64,000 bases of DNA, from NCBI GenBank assembly GCA_965228625.1, contig OZ245829.1, positions 2,108,001-2,172,000 of the forward strand, read 5' to 3'. Below the pieces are notes generated by a model. The model was not told where the DNA came from. It saw nothing but the letters and a program-made list of their open reading frames with translations, and ran no database searches. Below are positions 55,207 through 64,000 of this stretch, one piece after another. Numbering within the stretch: position 1 is the stretch's first letter; every line of letters begins with the position of its first letter. The stretch is from UBA2767 sp965228625. Lineage in GTDB: Bacteria; Pseudomonadota; Alphaproteobacteria; Rhizobiales; Methyloligellaceae. The position numbers and the translations under genes were made by a program.

Positions 55207-56889
55207 ATGAAATCCAATACAAAGGCGATTGCTTGGGGCGCGTTTTCAGACGTTCTTGCGCTCGTGGCGTCGATCGGCGGAATCATTATCGGGCTGATTT
55301 ATGCGATCGCGGGCCGGGACGAGGTGATCGCATTTCACGGCTGGATTTTCGCCGCCGCATCGGCAATCGCGGCTATCTATCTTATCCGGCATACCTTCGA
55401 GGACAGCAGTGACAAAGACGACACCGGCTACTTCGACGGCCCCATAAAGGTCGCCACCATTGCCACTGTCTTCTGGGGCGTCATCGGTTTCCTGGTCGGC
55501 GATATCATCGCCTGGCAGCTTGCCTATCCAGTTCTCAATTTCGATCTGCCGTGGACCAGTTTCGCGCGGTTGCGCCCGGTCCATACCTCCGCGGTCATCT
55601 TCGCGTTCGGCGGCAATGCGTTGCTGGCGACATCGTTCTATGTCGTGCAGCGAACCTGTCGCGCGCGCCTTGCCGGGCGATGGTCGCCCTGGTTCGTGAT
55701 CTGGGGCTATCAGTTGTTTATCGTCCTGGCGGCAACGGGCTACGTGCTCGGCGTCACCCAGTCGAAGGAATACGCGGAGCCGGAGTGGTATGTGGATCTC
55801 TGGCTGACGATCGTCTGGGTCGTCTACCTGCTCGTGTTCCTCGGCACTCTCGCGCGTCGCCAGGAACCTCATATCTACGTCGCCAACTGGTTCTACCTGG
55901 CCTTCATCGTCACCGTCGCCATGTTGCACGTGGTCAACAACACCGCGCTGCCGGTGTCGTTCCTCGGCTCCAAGAGCTACGTGGTGTTCGGCGGCGTGCA
56001 GGACGCCATGACCCAATGGTGGTACGGCCACAATGCGGTCGGCTTTTTCCTGACCGCCGGGTTCCTCGGCATGATGTACTATTTCGTGCCGAAACGCGCG
56101 GAACGCCCGGTCTATTCCTACCGGCTCTCCATCGTTCACTTCTGGTCGCTGATCTTCCTCTATATCTGGGCGGGTCCGCATCATCTGCATTACACCGCCC
56201 TGCCCGACTGGGCGCAGACACTGGGCATGACCTTCTCGGTGATGCTCTGGATGCCGTCATGGGGCGGCATGATCAACGGCCTGATGACGCTGTCCGGCGC
56301 ATGGGACAAGCTGCGTACCGATCCGGTGATCCGCATGCTCGTCGTCTCGGTTGCCTTCTACGGCATGTCAACATTCGAGGGCCCGCTGATGAGCGTGAAG
56401 GCCGTCAACTCGCTCTCGCACTATACCGACTGGACCATCGGCCACGTCCATTCCGGCGCGCTCGGCTGGGTCGGTTTCGTGAGCTTTGGCGCGGTCTACT
56501 GTCTCGTGCCGTGGCTCTGGGGGCGAAAGGGCCTGTACTCGCAGCGGCTCGTCGAATGGCATTTCTGGATCTCGACGCTAGGCATCCTGCTCTACATCAC
56601 GTCCATGTGGGTGTCCGGCATTCTGCAGGGCCTGATGTGGCGTGCGTACGACTCGCTCGGGTTCCTGGAGTACTCCTTCGTGGAAACCGTGGAAGCGATG
56701 CATCCCTTCTACATCATCCGCGCCATCGGCGGATTGCTGTTCGTCATCGGCTCCTTCCTGTTCGCCTACAACCTCTGGCGCACCGTGCGCGGTGACGAGC
56801 CGGTCGACATGAAGGATCAGCCACGCATCGCCGCAGCTCCGGAGCTGCGTGGATCACCCGGCGCGGCTCAGCCCGCGCCGGCCGAATAG
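55207..56889 (+). CDS. ccoN: cbb3-type cytochrome c oxidase subunit I
   Basis: 560 aa, twelve or more membrane helices, holding hemes b and b3 and CuB. Heme and copper ligand segments: RLRPVHTSAVIFAFGGNAL (low-spin heme His), QWWYGHNAVGFFLTAG (CuB), WAGPHHLHYTALPDW (two CuB His), and WTIGHVHSGALGWVGF (heme His). First gene of ccoNOQP, behind tandem FixK boxes. High-affinity oxygen reduction and proton pumping in microaerobic conditions. Confidence 0.97.
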   Translation: MKSNTKAIAWGAFSDVLALVASIGGIIIGLIYAIAGRDEVIAFHGWIFAAASAIAAIYLIRHTFEDSSDKDDTGYFDGPIKVATIATVFWGVIGFLVGDIIAWQLAYPVLNFDLPWTSFARLRPVHTSAVIFAFGGNALLATSFYVVQRTCRARLAGRWSPWFVIWGYQLFIVLAATGYVLGVTQSKEYAEPEWYVDLWLTIVWVVYLLVFLGTLARRQEPHIYVANWFYLAFIVTVAMLHVVNNTALPVSFLGSKSYVVFGGVQDAMTQWWYGHNAVGFFLTAGFLGMMYYFVPKRAERPVYSYRLSIVHFWSLIFLYIWAGPHHLHYTALPDWAQTLGMTFSVMLWMPSWGGMINGLMTLSGAWDKLRTDPVIRMLVVSVAFYGMSTFEGPLMSVKAVNSLSHYTDWTIGHVHSGALGWVGFVSFGAVYCLVPWLWGRKGLYSQRLVEWHFWISTLGILLYITSMWVSGILQGLMWRAYDSLGFLEYSFVETVEAMHPFYIIRAIGGLLFVIGSFLFAYNLWRTVRGDEPVDMKDQPRIAAAPELRGSPGAAQPAPAE

Positions 56890-56901
56890 GAGGCGCAGAC
56901 A

Positions 56902-57636
56902 ATGTCCTGGGCAAAACACAAGATTTTCGAGACCAATTCGATGGTCCTGCTCATCGGCATTCTCGTCGTCGTGTCGATCGGCGGGATTGTCGAGATTGCG
57001 CCGCTGTTCTGGCTCAAGTCGACGGTGGAGAAGGTGCAGGGGATGCGGCCCTATTCGCCGCTCGAACTGGCCGGCCGCAACATCTACGTCCGCGAAGGAT
57101 GCTATCTGTGCCACAGCCAGATGATCCGCTCGCTGCGCGACGAGGTTGAGCGTTACGGACACTACTCGCTCGCGGTGGAGAGCATCTACGATCATCCCTT
57201 CCAGTGGGGCTCCAAGCGTACCGGACCCGATCTGGCGCGCGTCGGGGGCAAGTACTCGGACGAGTGGCACGTTCTGCACCTGAAGAACCCGCGTGCGGTG
57301 GTGCCTGAATCGATCATGCCCGGATATCCCTGGCTCGCGGAGCGCAGGCTCGACATCAAGGATATCAAGGGCAACCTGGCCACGCTCCGCGCGATCGGTG
57401 TCCCGTATACCGACGAGATGATCGAAAACGCGGAGGCGGATCTCAAAGCCCAGGTCGACCCTGATGGCGACGGGGCGGAGGCGCTGCTGGAACGATATCC
57501 CAAAGCGCAGGTGCGCCAGTTCGATAACAATACGGAGTACATCTCGGAAATGGACGCGATGGTGGCCTATCTGCAGATGCTCGGCACGCTGGTCGATTTC
57601 GCGACCTTTGATGCATCCGGCCCGAACCTGAGATAA
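56902..57636 (+). CDS. ccoO: cbb3-type cytochrome c oxidase subunit II (monoheme cytochrome c)
   Basis: 244 aa. N-terminal membrane helix (VLLIGILVVVSIGGIVEIAPLF) and one heme c motif, Cys67-Cys70-His71 (REGCYLCHSQMIRS). The axial Met is in RAVVPESIMPGYPWL. It lies 12 bases after ccoN, and passes electrons to CcoN. Confidence 0.97.
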   Translation: MSWAKHKIFETNSMVLLIGILVVVSIGGIVEIAPLFWLKSTVEKVQGMRPYSPLELAGRNIYVREGCYLCHSQMIRSLRDEVERYGHYSLAVESIYDHPFQWGSKRTGPDLARVGGKYSDEWHVLHLKNPRAVVPESIMPGYPWLAERRLDIKDIKGNLATLRAIGVPYTDEMIENAEADLKAQVDPDGDGAEALLERYPKAQVRQFDNNTEYISEMDAMVAYLQMLGTLVDFATFDASGPNLR

Positions 57637-57651
57637 CCGCGGCAGGCTTTC

Positions 57652-57828
57652 ATGGAATACGAGACCGTTGTCATGTTCACCCAGATCGTTGCCCTGCTGT
57701 TCTTCATCGCCTTGTTTGCGGCGATCGTGATCTACGTGTTCTGGCCCGGCAACAAGAAGAAATTCGACGAGGCGTCCCGCCTGCCCTTCGAGAGCGATGA
57801 GCTGGACGCCGACAATGGAAGAGGTTGA
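57652..57828 (+). CDS. ccoQ: cbb3-type cytochrome c oxidase subunit CcoQ
   Basis: 58 aa, a single membrane helix (VMFTQIVALLFFIALFAAIVIYVFW) with the typical WPGNKKKFDEASRLPF tail. It stabilises the cbb3 complex. It lies 15 bases after ccoO and its stop is two bases before the ccoP ATG. Confidence 0.92.
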   Translation: MEYETVVMFTQIVALLFFIALFAAIVIYVFWPGNKKKFDEASRLPFESDELDADNGRG

Positions 57829-57830
57829 GA

Positions 57831-58697
57831 ATGTCCAGACCGGAAATTGATGACGTCACGGGCGTCGAGACAACCGGCCACGAATGGGACGGAATCAAGG
57901 AGCTGAACAAGCCCCTGCCGAAATGGTGGCTCTGGGTTCTCTATGCCACGATCATCTGGTCCGTCGCCTACTGGATCGCGATGCCGTCCTGGCCCCTCGT
58001 TTCGAACTACACGAAGGGTCTGCTCGGATACAGCCAACGCTCGGTCGTCGCAAATTCGATCGCCGATGCACGCGCCGCCCAATCGCAGTTTCTCGAGCGT
58101 ATCGCGGCGACCGATCTGGCCGGCATCAAGGCCGACCCGGAGCTGCTCCAGTTCGCGTTGGCCGGCGGCCAGGCCGCGTTCGGCGACAATTGCGCGCCAT
58201 GTCACGGCCGCGGGGCACAGGGCTTCGTCGGATATCCCAACCTGAACGACGACGCCTGGTTGTGGGGCGGTACGCTCGACGACATCCACCACACCCTGAA
58301 TGTCGGGATTCGTTCCGGGCATCCGGACACGCGCGACAATGCCATGCCCGCCTTCGGCCGGGACCAATTGCTCGAACCGGCGCAGATCTCGGACGTGACC
58401 GACTACGTTCTCTCCCTGTCCGGCCTTGATGCGGACAAGGAAGCAGCGGAACGCGGCAAAGTGATCTTTGAAGAGCAATGTGCCGCATGTCATGGCGAGG
58501 ACGGCAAGGGTATGACTGAGCTCGGATCGCCGAACCTGACCGACGGAATCTGGCTTTATGGCGGCACGCGGGACGATATCACTGACGTGATCCGCAACTC
58601 CCGTGCGGGCGTCATGCCGGCGTGGGACGGCCGGCTGTCACCGGAAACGATCAAGCAGCTCGCCGTGTTCGTCCATTCGCTCGGAGGCGGCCAGTAG
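57831..58697 (+). CDS. ccoP: cbb3-type cytochrome c oxidase subunit III (diheme cytochrome c)
   Basis: 288 aa. N-terminal membrane helix (WWLWVLYATIIWSVAYWIAMP) and two heme c motifs: Cys121-Cys124-His125 (DNCAPCHGRG) and Cys217-Cys220-His221 (EQCAACHGED). Distal Met candidates lie in DNAMPAFG and AGVMPAWDG. It receives electrons from soluble cytochrome c or the bc1 complex. The frame also allows TTG at 57825, but ATG 57831 is standard, with GAGG in the end of ccoQ. Confidence 0.96.
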   Translation: MSRPEIDDVTGVETTGHEWDGIKELNKPLPKWWLWVLYATIIWSVAYWIAMPSWPLVSNYTKGLLGYSQRSVVANSIADARAAQSQFLERIAATDLAGIKADPELLQFALAGGQAAFGDNCAPCHGRGAQGFVGYPNLNDDAWLWGGTLDDIHHTLNVGIRSGHPDTRDNAMPAFGRDQLLEPAQISDVTDYVLSLSGLDADKEAAERGKVIFEEQCAACHGEDGKGMTELGSPNLTDGIWLYGGTRDDITDVIRNSRAGVMPAWDGRLSPETIKQLAVFVHSLGGGQ

Positions 58698-58723
58698 GCG
58701 GAGACGCCGCGCCGGAGTAGACT

Positions 58724-60262
58724 ATGCGGGCGCGAACACGACCCGACGAGTTCATGGACGTAACCGCAACAGAACGCGCCAAGAAGGCGCCGTCCGAGGC
58801 GGCCCCTGGCATCGAGCAGCTTGATGTCGCAGCCGTCAATGCGGCGGAGACACGTCCGCTCTACGCCGTACGCGAGAAGATCTACGCGAAACGCGCCTAC
58901 GGCACCTATCGCACCGTCAAGTGGATCGTCATGGCGGTGACGCTGGGTATCTATTACCTGCTTCCGTGGCTGCGTTGGGACCGGGGGCCGTATCTGCCCG
59001 ATCAGGCGGTTCTGATCGACTTTCCCAACCGACGGTTCTTTTTCTTCTTTCTCGAGATCTGGCCGCAGGAGTTCTACTTCGTCACCGGTATTTTGATCCT
59101 GTCCGCGCTGGCCCTGTTTCTCGTGACGGCCGTCGCCGGACGCGTATGGTGCGGTTACACCTGCCCGCAGACCGTTTGGACCGACCTGATGATCGCCGTC
59201 GAACGGTTCTGGCAGGGCGACCGCAACGCGCGGATGCGGCTCGACAAGGCGCCATGGACGCTTCACAAGATCTGGCTCAAGACAGCGACCCATGTCACGT
59301 GGCTGGCAATCTCCGTGGCCACCGGTGGTGCCTTCGTCTTCTATTTCCGCGATGCCCCGACACTGATGGGCGAGTTTCTCGCCTTCGACGCACCGGCCAT
59401 CGCCTACATCTTTGTCGGAATCTTCGCGGCGACGACCTACCTGCTCGGCGCCATCGCCCGTGAGCAGGTGTGTATCTACATGTGCCCATGGCCACGCATC
59501 CAAGGCGCCATGTTCGACCAGTATTCACTGCTCGTCAGCTATCGAGAGTGGCGCGGTGAACCGCGCGGGCCGCACAAGAAGGGCGAGAGCTGGGACGGCC
59601 GTGGTGACTGCATCGACTGCAAGCAGTGCGTCGCCGTATGCCCCACCGGCATCGATATCCGCGACGGCGCGCAGCTTGAGTGCATTCAATGCGCGCTGTG
59701 CATCGACGCGTGCGATTCCATCATGGACAAGATCGGCCGGCCGCGCGGCCTGATCGCCTATGACACGATCGACAATCTGGAAGCGGAGGCCGAGGGCAAA
59801 CCGACCACACTCAAGCTGCTTCGCCCGCGCGTTCTGCTCTATGCCGGGCTTATTGCACTGGTCTCGCTCATCATGCTGATCGCCCTGCTGAACCGGACCG
59901 TCCTGGAAGTGAACATCCTTCGTGATCGAAATCCGATATTCGTGACCTTGTCCGATGGCGGCGTGCGAAACGGTTACACGGTCAAGATTCTCAACAAGCT
60001 TCACGAGCCGGGCAGGTTCAGCCTCGGCCTTGAAGGCCTGCCGGACGCGTCACTCAAAATCGTCGGTTTCGAGCAGGAGGAAAGCCCGCCCATTTCCGTG
60101 CTTCCCGATGATCTTCGCGCATTGCGCGTTTTCGTCACGGTTCCGCGGGACTCGCTGGCCAAACTGAATGGCCCCGTGACAGACTTCGAATTCACGGTGA
60201 CCGACCTCAACGACGGATCGATGGTCCGTAACGACACCACGTTCAGGAGTCCGGATAAATGA
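58724..60262 (+). CDS. ccoG: Cytochrome c oxidase accessory protein CcoG (FixG)
   Basis: 512 aa. Membrane-bound iron-sulfur protein with five or so membrane helices, two 4Fe-4S ferredoxin motifs (CIDCKQCVAVCPTGIDIRD and CIQCALCIDAC), the conserved VWCGYTCPQTVW and VCIYMCPWPRIQGA cysteines, and a C-terminal periplasmic Ig-like domain. It reduces copper for cbb3 assembly. GGAG at good spacing before ATG 58724. Overlaps ccoH by four bases (ATGA). Confidence 0.95.
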   Translation: MRARTRPDEFMDVTATERAKKAPSEAAPGIEQLDVAAVNAAETRPLYAVREKIYAKRAYGTYRTVKWIVMAVTLGIYYLLPWLRWDRGPYLPDQAVLIDFPNRRFFFFFLEIWPQEFYFVTGILILSALALFLVTAVAGRVWCGYTCPQTVWTDLMIAVERFWQGDRNARMRLDKAPWTLHKIWLKTATHVTWLAISVATGGAFVFYFRDAPTLMGEFLAFDAPAIAYIFVGIFAATTYLLGAIAREQVCIYMCPWPRIQGAMFDQYSLLVSYREWRGEPRGPHKKGESWDGRGDCIDCKQCVAVCPTGIDIRDGAQLECIQCALCIDACDSIMDKIGRPRGLIAYDTIDNLEAEAEGKPTTLKLLRPRVLLYAGLIALVSLIMLIALLNRTVLEVNILRDRNPIFVTLSDGGVRNGYTVKILNKLHEPGRFSLGLEGLPDASLKIVGFEQEESPPISVLPDDLRALRVFVTVPRDSLAKLNGPVTDFEFTVTDLNDGSMVRNDTTFRSPDK

Positions 60263-60765
60263 GCGAGACGAAGCGCAAATCAAAAGAGCTCACGGGTCGG
60301 CATGTGCTGTACGGTTTGTTCGCCTTTTTCGGGGTGATGCTGATCGCAAACGGCTTTTTCCTGTACTACGCGCTCGGCACATTCAACGGGTTTGAAACGA
60401 AGAACGCCTACCAGCGCGGGCTGACCTACAACACCCGCATTGCGGCAGACGCGGCGCAGACGGCACGCGGCTGGAAGGCGATGGCGCACCACGACGGAGG
60501 AGCCGGCGAGCTCGTGCTGGAAGTGCGCGACCGCAGCGGGTCCGACCTGGCCGGCCTGACGATCTCGGGCGAGGTGCGGCGTCCGGCCACCGATCGGGAG
60601 GATCAGTCCGTCCGGTTTCGCGAAATCTCGCCGGCGCGTTACGTGGCACCGGCGAAGCTCGGAGCGGGACAGTGGGTGCTCTCCGTGGAAATGCGCGAAC
60701 CCGGCTCCGCGGGCGAACCGGCGTTCCGTTTCAAGAAGCGGGTGTGGGTCGAGGAGACCCCATGA
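60259..60765 (+). CDS. ccoH: CcoH/FixH-family assembly protein
   Basis: 168 aa. One N-terminal membrane helix (HVLYGLFAFFGVMLIANGFFLYYALGTF) and a periplasmic beta domain, as in FixH (FETKNAYQRGLTYN, then the GWKAMAHHDGGAGELVLEVRDRSG region). Known to stabilise the cbb3 complex during assembly. Starts within the ccoG stop and ends in a four-base overlap with ccoI, so translation is coupled. Confidence 0.93.
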   Translation: MSETKRKSKELTGRHVLYGLFAFFGVMLIANGFFLYYALGTFNGFETKNAYQRGLTYNTRIAADAAQTARGWKAMAHHDGGAGELVLEVRDRSGSDLAGLTISGEVRRPATDREDQSVRFREISPARYVAPAKLGAGQWVLSVEMREPGSAGEPAFRFKKRVWVEETP

Positions 60766-62954
60766 GCCTTGAGGTTGCCATACCCGATGCACGACTCTCC
60801 GGCGCGCAGGGTTCGGAACCGCCCGAGGAGCGGAGCATTTCCCTGGCGGTCGAGAACATGCATTGCGGCGGCTGTCTTCGCAGCGTGGAGAAGGCGCTTC
60901 ATGACGTGCCGGGTGTCCGGCACGCGCGGGCAAATCTGTCGGCGAAGCGCGTAAGCGTGCGGTGCGACCCCGCGCAATGCGACATCGAGAACGTGGTCGA
61001 CGCGCTCGCGAAAGCCGGCTTCAAGGCGGCGCCCCTGGCCGATCAGGTCGATACGGACAAGGACGACGTCGACCGCGACTATCTCAAGCGCCTCGCGGTC
61101 GCGGGATTTGCCACCGCCAATATCATGCTTCTCTCCGTTTCCGTCTGGTCCGGTGCCGGCGGCGACATGGACGAGGCGACCCAGAGCTTCTTCCACCGCA
61201 TCACCGCACTGATCGCCTTGCCGACCGTTGCCTATGCGGGTCAGCCCTTCTTCCGGTCCGCGCTCGGCGCGCTCCGGGCCGGACGGCTCAACATGGACGT
61301 CCCGATCTCGCTCGGGGTGATTCTGGCGACGGCGATGAGCTGTTTCCAGATGTTCAACAATTCCGAGCAGGTCTATTTCGAGGCGGCGGTCACCCTGCTG
61401 TTTTTTCTGCTGATCGGGCGCTGGCTGGATCAGCGCCTGCGTACGCGGGCGCAGGGCGAGGCGCAGAACCTGTTGAGCCTGCAGAACGGCCTGGCCACGA
61501 TCATCGATTCCAAGGGCGCGCAGCGGCGGGTTCCGGCGCACACGCTGGAGGCCGGAGACCAGGTGCTGGTACCGGCCGGCGAACGCGTACCCGCCGATGG
61601 CACCATTCAGTCAGGCAAAAGCGATGTCGATCAGAGTCTGATCACCGGCGAGAGCGCGCATGTCAGCGTGCGCAAGGGCGACGTGGTCTATGCGGGCACG
61701 CTCAATCTCGCCGGACCGCTCACCATGCGCGTGACGGCCGCCGACGACATGACGCTGCTGTCGGAAATCAGCCGGCTGATGTCGAATGCGGAACAGGGCC
61801 GTGCGGCCTACCAGCGGCTTGCCGACAGGGCCGCGCGGATTTACGCACCGGCCGTCCATATTCTCGGCGCGGCGACCTTCATCGGATGGCTTGTGGCCGG
61901 AGCCGGTTGGGAGGTGTCGCTGACCTACGCCATCGCGGTTCTCATCATCACCTGCCCCTGTGCCCTGGCGCTGGCGGTGCCGGCGGTCCAGATTGCCGCG
62001 GCCAGCAGGCTGTTTCGAAACGGCATCATCCTCAAGGCCGCCGACGCGCTCGAACGGCTCGCTGAAGCCGACTGGGTGGTGTTCGACAAGACAGGCACGC
62101 TGACACTCGGGCACCCGGTCCTGCTCAACGGCGCCGAGATCTCCGACAAGGAACTCCGCGCGGCCTCCGCGCTGGCGTCGGCCAGTTCGCACCCCTACGC
62201 CAAGGCTGTCGTCGGGGCCGCCGAGGCGCGTTTCGGTCACGTCAAGGCGGCCGAAGGCGTCGAGGAAGTGCCCGGAGACGGACTCAGGCGGAAAACCGCA
62301 AAGGGCGAGGAACGGCTCGGCTCGCCGCGATGGTGCGGCGTTGAAGACGAGACGTCGGCGTCGTTGTGGTATCGCGCACCGTCAGGTGAAAAGACGGCGT
62401 TCCGCTTCAGCGAAGCGTTACGGCCGGACGCGGCCGAGACGGTGCAGGAACTTGAAGGCGCGGGCTTCGGCGTCACCCTTCTGTCGGGAGATCGCGCGCA
62501 GGCCGTCAGGACGATGGCGGAGACCGCCGGCATCGAGGACTGGCACGGCCCGGTCGATCCGGCACAAAAGATCGGCTATCTGAAGGATCAGGCGTCCGCC
62601 CACAAGGTGCTGATGGTCGGCGACGGCCTGAACGATGCGCCGGCACTGGCCGAAGCGCACGTTTCCATATCGCCGGCGAACGCCGCGGACATTACCCAGC
62701 GCGCCGCGGATTTCGTGTTCCAGGGGGAGAAACTCGGCGCGGTTGTCGAGGCCATCCGGATTTCCGTGAAAGCCCGATCCTTCGCGCTGCAGAACTTCGC
62801 CATCGCGCTCGCCTACAACACGGTCTGCGTGCCATTGGCCGTGGCGGGGTACGTGACGCCTCTGGTCGCGGCGATCGCCATGTCGACATCTTCGATCCTG
62901 GTGACGGCCAACGCGGTTCGGCTCGCCGGGTTCAACGCGGGAGAGCGGACATGA
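60762..62954 (+). CDS. ccoI: Copper-transporting P-type ATPase CcoI (FixI)
   Basis: 730 aa. N-terminal metal-binding HMA domain with Cys35-Gly-Gly-Cys38 (MHCGGCLRSVEKAL), actuator LITGESAHVSV (TGES), Cys398-Pro-Cys400 (TCPCALALAVP) in the membrane path, phosphorylated Asp442 in VFDKTGTLT, SSHPYAKAV (HP motif) and GDGLNDAPALAEAHVSI. It supplies copper for cbb3 CuB. ATG 60762 overlaps the ccoH stop; the longer frame from 60672 has no support. Confidence 0.96.
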   Translation: MSLEVAIPDARLSGAQGSEPPEERSISLAVENMHCGGCLRSVEKALHDVPGVRHARANLSAKRVSVRCDPAQCDIENVVDALAKAGFKAAPLADQVDTDKDDVDRDYLKRLAVAGFATANIMLLSVSVWSGAGGDMDEATQSFFHRITALIALPTVAYAGQPFFRSALGALRAGRLNMDVPISLGVILATAMSCFQMFNNSEQVYFEAAVTLLFFLLIGRWLDQRLRTRAQGEAQNLLSLQNGLATIIDSKGAQRRVPAHTLEAGDQVLVPAGERVPADGTIQSGKSDVDQSLITGESAHVSVRKGDVVYAGTLNLAGPLTMRVTAADDMTLLSEISRLMSNAEQGRAAYQRLADRAARIYAPAVHILGAATFIGWLVAGAGWEVSLTYAIAVLIITCPCALALAVPAVQIAAASRLFRNGIILKAADALERLAEADWVVFDKTGTLTLGHPVLLNGAEISDKELRAASALASASSHPYAKAVVGAAEARFGHVKAAEGVEEVPGDGLRRKTAKGEERLGSPRWCGVEDETSASLWYRAPSGEKTAFRFSEALRPDAAETVQELEGAGFGVTLLSGDRAQAVRTMAETAGIEDWHGPVDPAQKIGYLKDQASAHKVLMVGDGLNDAPALAEAHVSISPANAADITQRAADFVFQGEKLGAVVEAIRISVKARSFALQNFAIALAYNTVCVPLAVAGYVTPLVAAIAMSTSSILVTANAVRLAGFNAGERT

Positions 62955-63103
62955 CGGCGCTCGCATGGCTCATTCCCGTCGCCCTCTTTCTCGGGCTGCT
63001 CGGGCTCGCGGCGTTTCTCTGGTCGCTGCGCAGCGGGCAGTTCGACGACCTGGAGGGCGCGGCCTGGCGCGCCCTGGAGGACGACGAGGAGCCGAAGGAC
63101 TAA
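62951..63103 (+). CDS. ccoS: cbb3-type oxidase assembly protein CcoS (FixS)
   Basis: 50 aa, a single membrane helix (LAWLIPVALFLGLLGLAAFLWSL) with the RSGQFDDLEGAAWRAL motif that marks CcoS; required for heme and copper insertion into cbb3. Overlaps ccoI by four bases (ATGA). It ends the ccoNOQPGHIS cluster, one base before the convergent DUF2189 gene. Confidence 0.92.
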   Translation: MTALAWLIPVALFLGLLGLAAFLWSLRSGQFDDLEGAAWRALEDDEEPKD

Positions 63104-63104
63104 C

Positions 63105-63914
63105 TCACTCAGCTTTGCTTTTGGCCTTTTTCGCCGGCACCGGAGCGACCAGGCTCCTGTAGGCGTGCCACGTCGCATGACCGATCAGCGGAAAGATGAT
63201 GATCATGCCGATGAACAGCGTGGCGAACGCAACGGCCATCATGCCGACGATCAGAACGCCCCAGAGGAACATCGGCGCGGGGTTCAGCGCGACGGCCTGA
63301 AAGCTCGTGACGGCCGCGGTGACCGCATCGACCTTGCGGCGCATGAGAAGCGGGATCGATACGGCGGTGACCGCGAACACCAGAGCCGCGAGGACCGACC
63401 CGACCAGCGTGCCGACAATCAACAAACCAAGGCCGTTGGCCGTGAACAGCAGTGTCGGGACGATGGCATCGAACTGGACGACCGTATACGGGCCCAGAAA
63501 CAGCATGAACAGCAGAAAGGCCAGATCCATCCAGATGAAATAGATGATCAGCAGGAAGGCGCCCATGAACGCCAGTTGTCCCGGCGAGCGGATGCCAAGC
63601 TGCAGCATGTCGGAGAACGTGACCGGCTTTCCTTCCTCGAGCCGGCGGGATGTTTCGTAAAGGCCGACGGCGGTCATCGGGCCGAGCAAAAGGAACCCCC
63701 CGGCCAGCGGAAGCACAAGGTACAAGGCGCCGCCGGCGTAAAGGGCGAACGCGATCAGCATTGAAATCGCTGTGAATACAGCACCATAGGCCAAACTGAC
63801 CTGAGGCGCGCGCATGATGTCGCGCGAACCCGCCGCGAGCCATTTCCACGGCGCGTCAAATGGAATCTTGTTCACCTTGTGAACTTCAATCGTCGATATC
63901 TGTGCCGTAGCCAT
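63105..63914 (-). CDS. DUF2189-family membrane protein
   Basis: 269 aa with six or so membrane helices. Features of the DUF2189 family: NKIPFDAPWKWLAAGSRDIMRAPQVSLAYGAVF, LLLGPMTAVGLYETSRRLEEGKPVTFSDML, and the C-terminal LIGHATWHAYRSLV. Function unknown; such genes often lie near cbb3 clusters in alphaproteobacteria. Convergent with ccoS. Upstream, at the window edge, the plus strand ends in TTGATTT, which could be half of a FixK box; this cannot be checked here. Confidence 0.85.
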   Translation of the reverse strand: MATAQISTIEVHKVNKIPFDAPWKWLAAGSRDIMRAPQVSLAYGAVFTAISMLIAFALYAGGALYLVLPLAGGFLLLGPMTAVGLYETSRRLEEGKPVTFSDMLQLGIRSPGQLAFMGAFLLIIYFIWMDLAFLLFMLFLGPYTVVQFDAIVPTLLFTANGLGLLIVGTLVGSVLAALVFAVTAVSIPLLMRRKVDAVTAAVTSFQAVALNPAPMFLWGVLIVGMMAVAFATLFIGMIIIFPLIGHATWHAYRSLVAPVPAKKAKSKAE

Positions 63915-64000
63915 AGGTGCTTTCTCCCCGGTCGCCCCAGCCGGTATTGTAGACGAGGACTGTCTTCCGTGCCATGTGGCCGTGGTGTAATCATTGATTT

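Overview
The window looks like a chromosomal segment of an alphaproteobacterium of the Hyphomicrobiales (Rhizobiales) type. The evidence is: GC-rich coding sequence throughout; a CpdR cell-cycle response regulator; full-length CtrA boxes (TTAA-N7-TTAA) upstream of motility genes; an mmgR/suhB-type small RNA directly upstream of an inositol-monophosphatase-family gene; a ROSE-type RNA thermometer in front of an hsp20 gene; a rhizobial-style fixNOQP-fixGHIS (cco) cluster behind FixK/FNR boxes; and an AapJ-like general amino-acid binding protein. No phage, transposase, IS element or CRISPR array is visible. Only one short stretch (about 46.9-47.75 kb) has the base composition of a recent import.

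Layout. 0-8 kb: 5' part of an AapJ-like binding protein, an MMPL/RND permease with a Lys/Pro/Ala-repeat tail, tRNA-Val(GAC), cpdR, an N-formylglutamate amidohydrolase, the mmgR-like sRNA, a HisN/SuhB-family phosphatase, an alpha/beta hydrolase and a heat-controlled hsp20 (RpoH promoter plus RNA thermometer plus terminator). 8-12.5 kb: an S9 peptidase and a four-gene bufferin-type operon (DUF2282 precursor, MNIO/DUF692 enzyme, DUF2063 partner, DoxX protein), predicted to make a copper-binding modified peptide. 13-19.6 kb: gltB-gltD glutamate synthase and a ribosome-hibernation factor with a textbook FixK/FNR promoter. 19.6-29.2 kb: an envelope block with an MBOAT acyltransferase, two SGNH proteins, a small membrane protein and two MltB-type lytic transglycosylases, interrupted by an FAD oxidoreductase. 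29.4-34.5 kb: galE/galU, a beta-barrel protein, kdsD and a CtrA-boxed small lipoprotein, all sugar-nucleotide or envelope functions. 34.6-44.7 kb: an aquaporin, motA-motB behind a CtrA box, nfeD/SPFH, a lone periplasmic binding protein paired with a chemoreceptor, and lepA. 44.7-54.5 kb: accessory genes, including two small basic secreted proteins, an exported PCM methyltransferase, an AT-rich orphan with a GYF_2-like end, a SOUL protein, an amidase, a TPR/2OG-oxygenase, a cytochrome c and an autotransporter-like protein. 54.4-64 kb: tandem FixK boxes and the complete ccoNOQPGHIS cluster for cbb3 oxidase and its copper-dependent assembly, ending at a convergent DUF2189 membrane protein.

Three themes link genes across the window. 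Low-oxygen control: FixK/FNR boxes stand before cco and before the hibernation factor, with a weaker one before the cytochrome c gene. Copper: bufferin operon and CcoI copper ATPase. CtrA: motA and a small lipoprotein near kdsD. A recurring 9-bp palindrome TGGTNACCA stands before several envelope genes and may mark an undescribed regulon. Start codons were chosen by Shine-Dalgarno spacing, signal peptides and family length, and several differ from the longest open frame. All functional names are from reading motifs; no database search was run.
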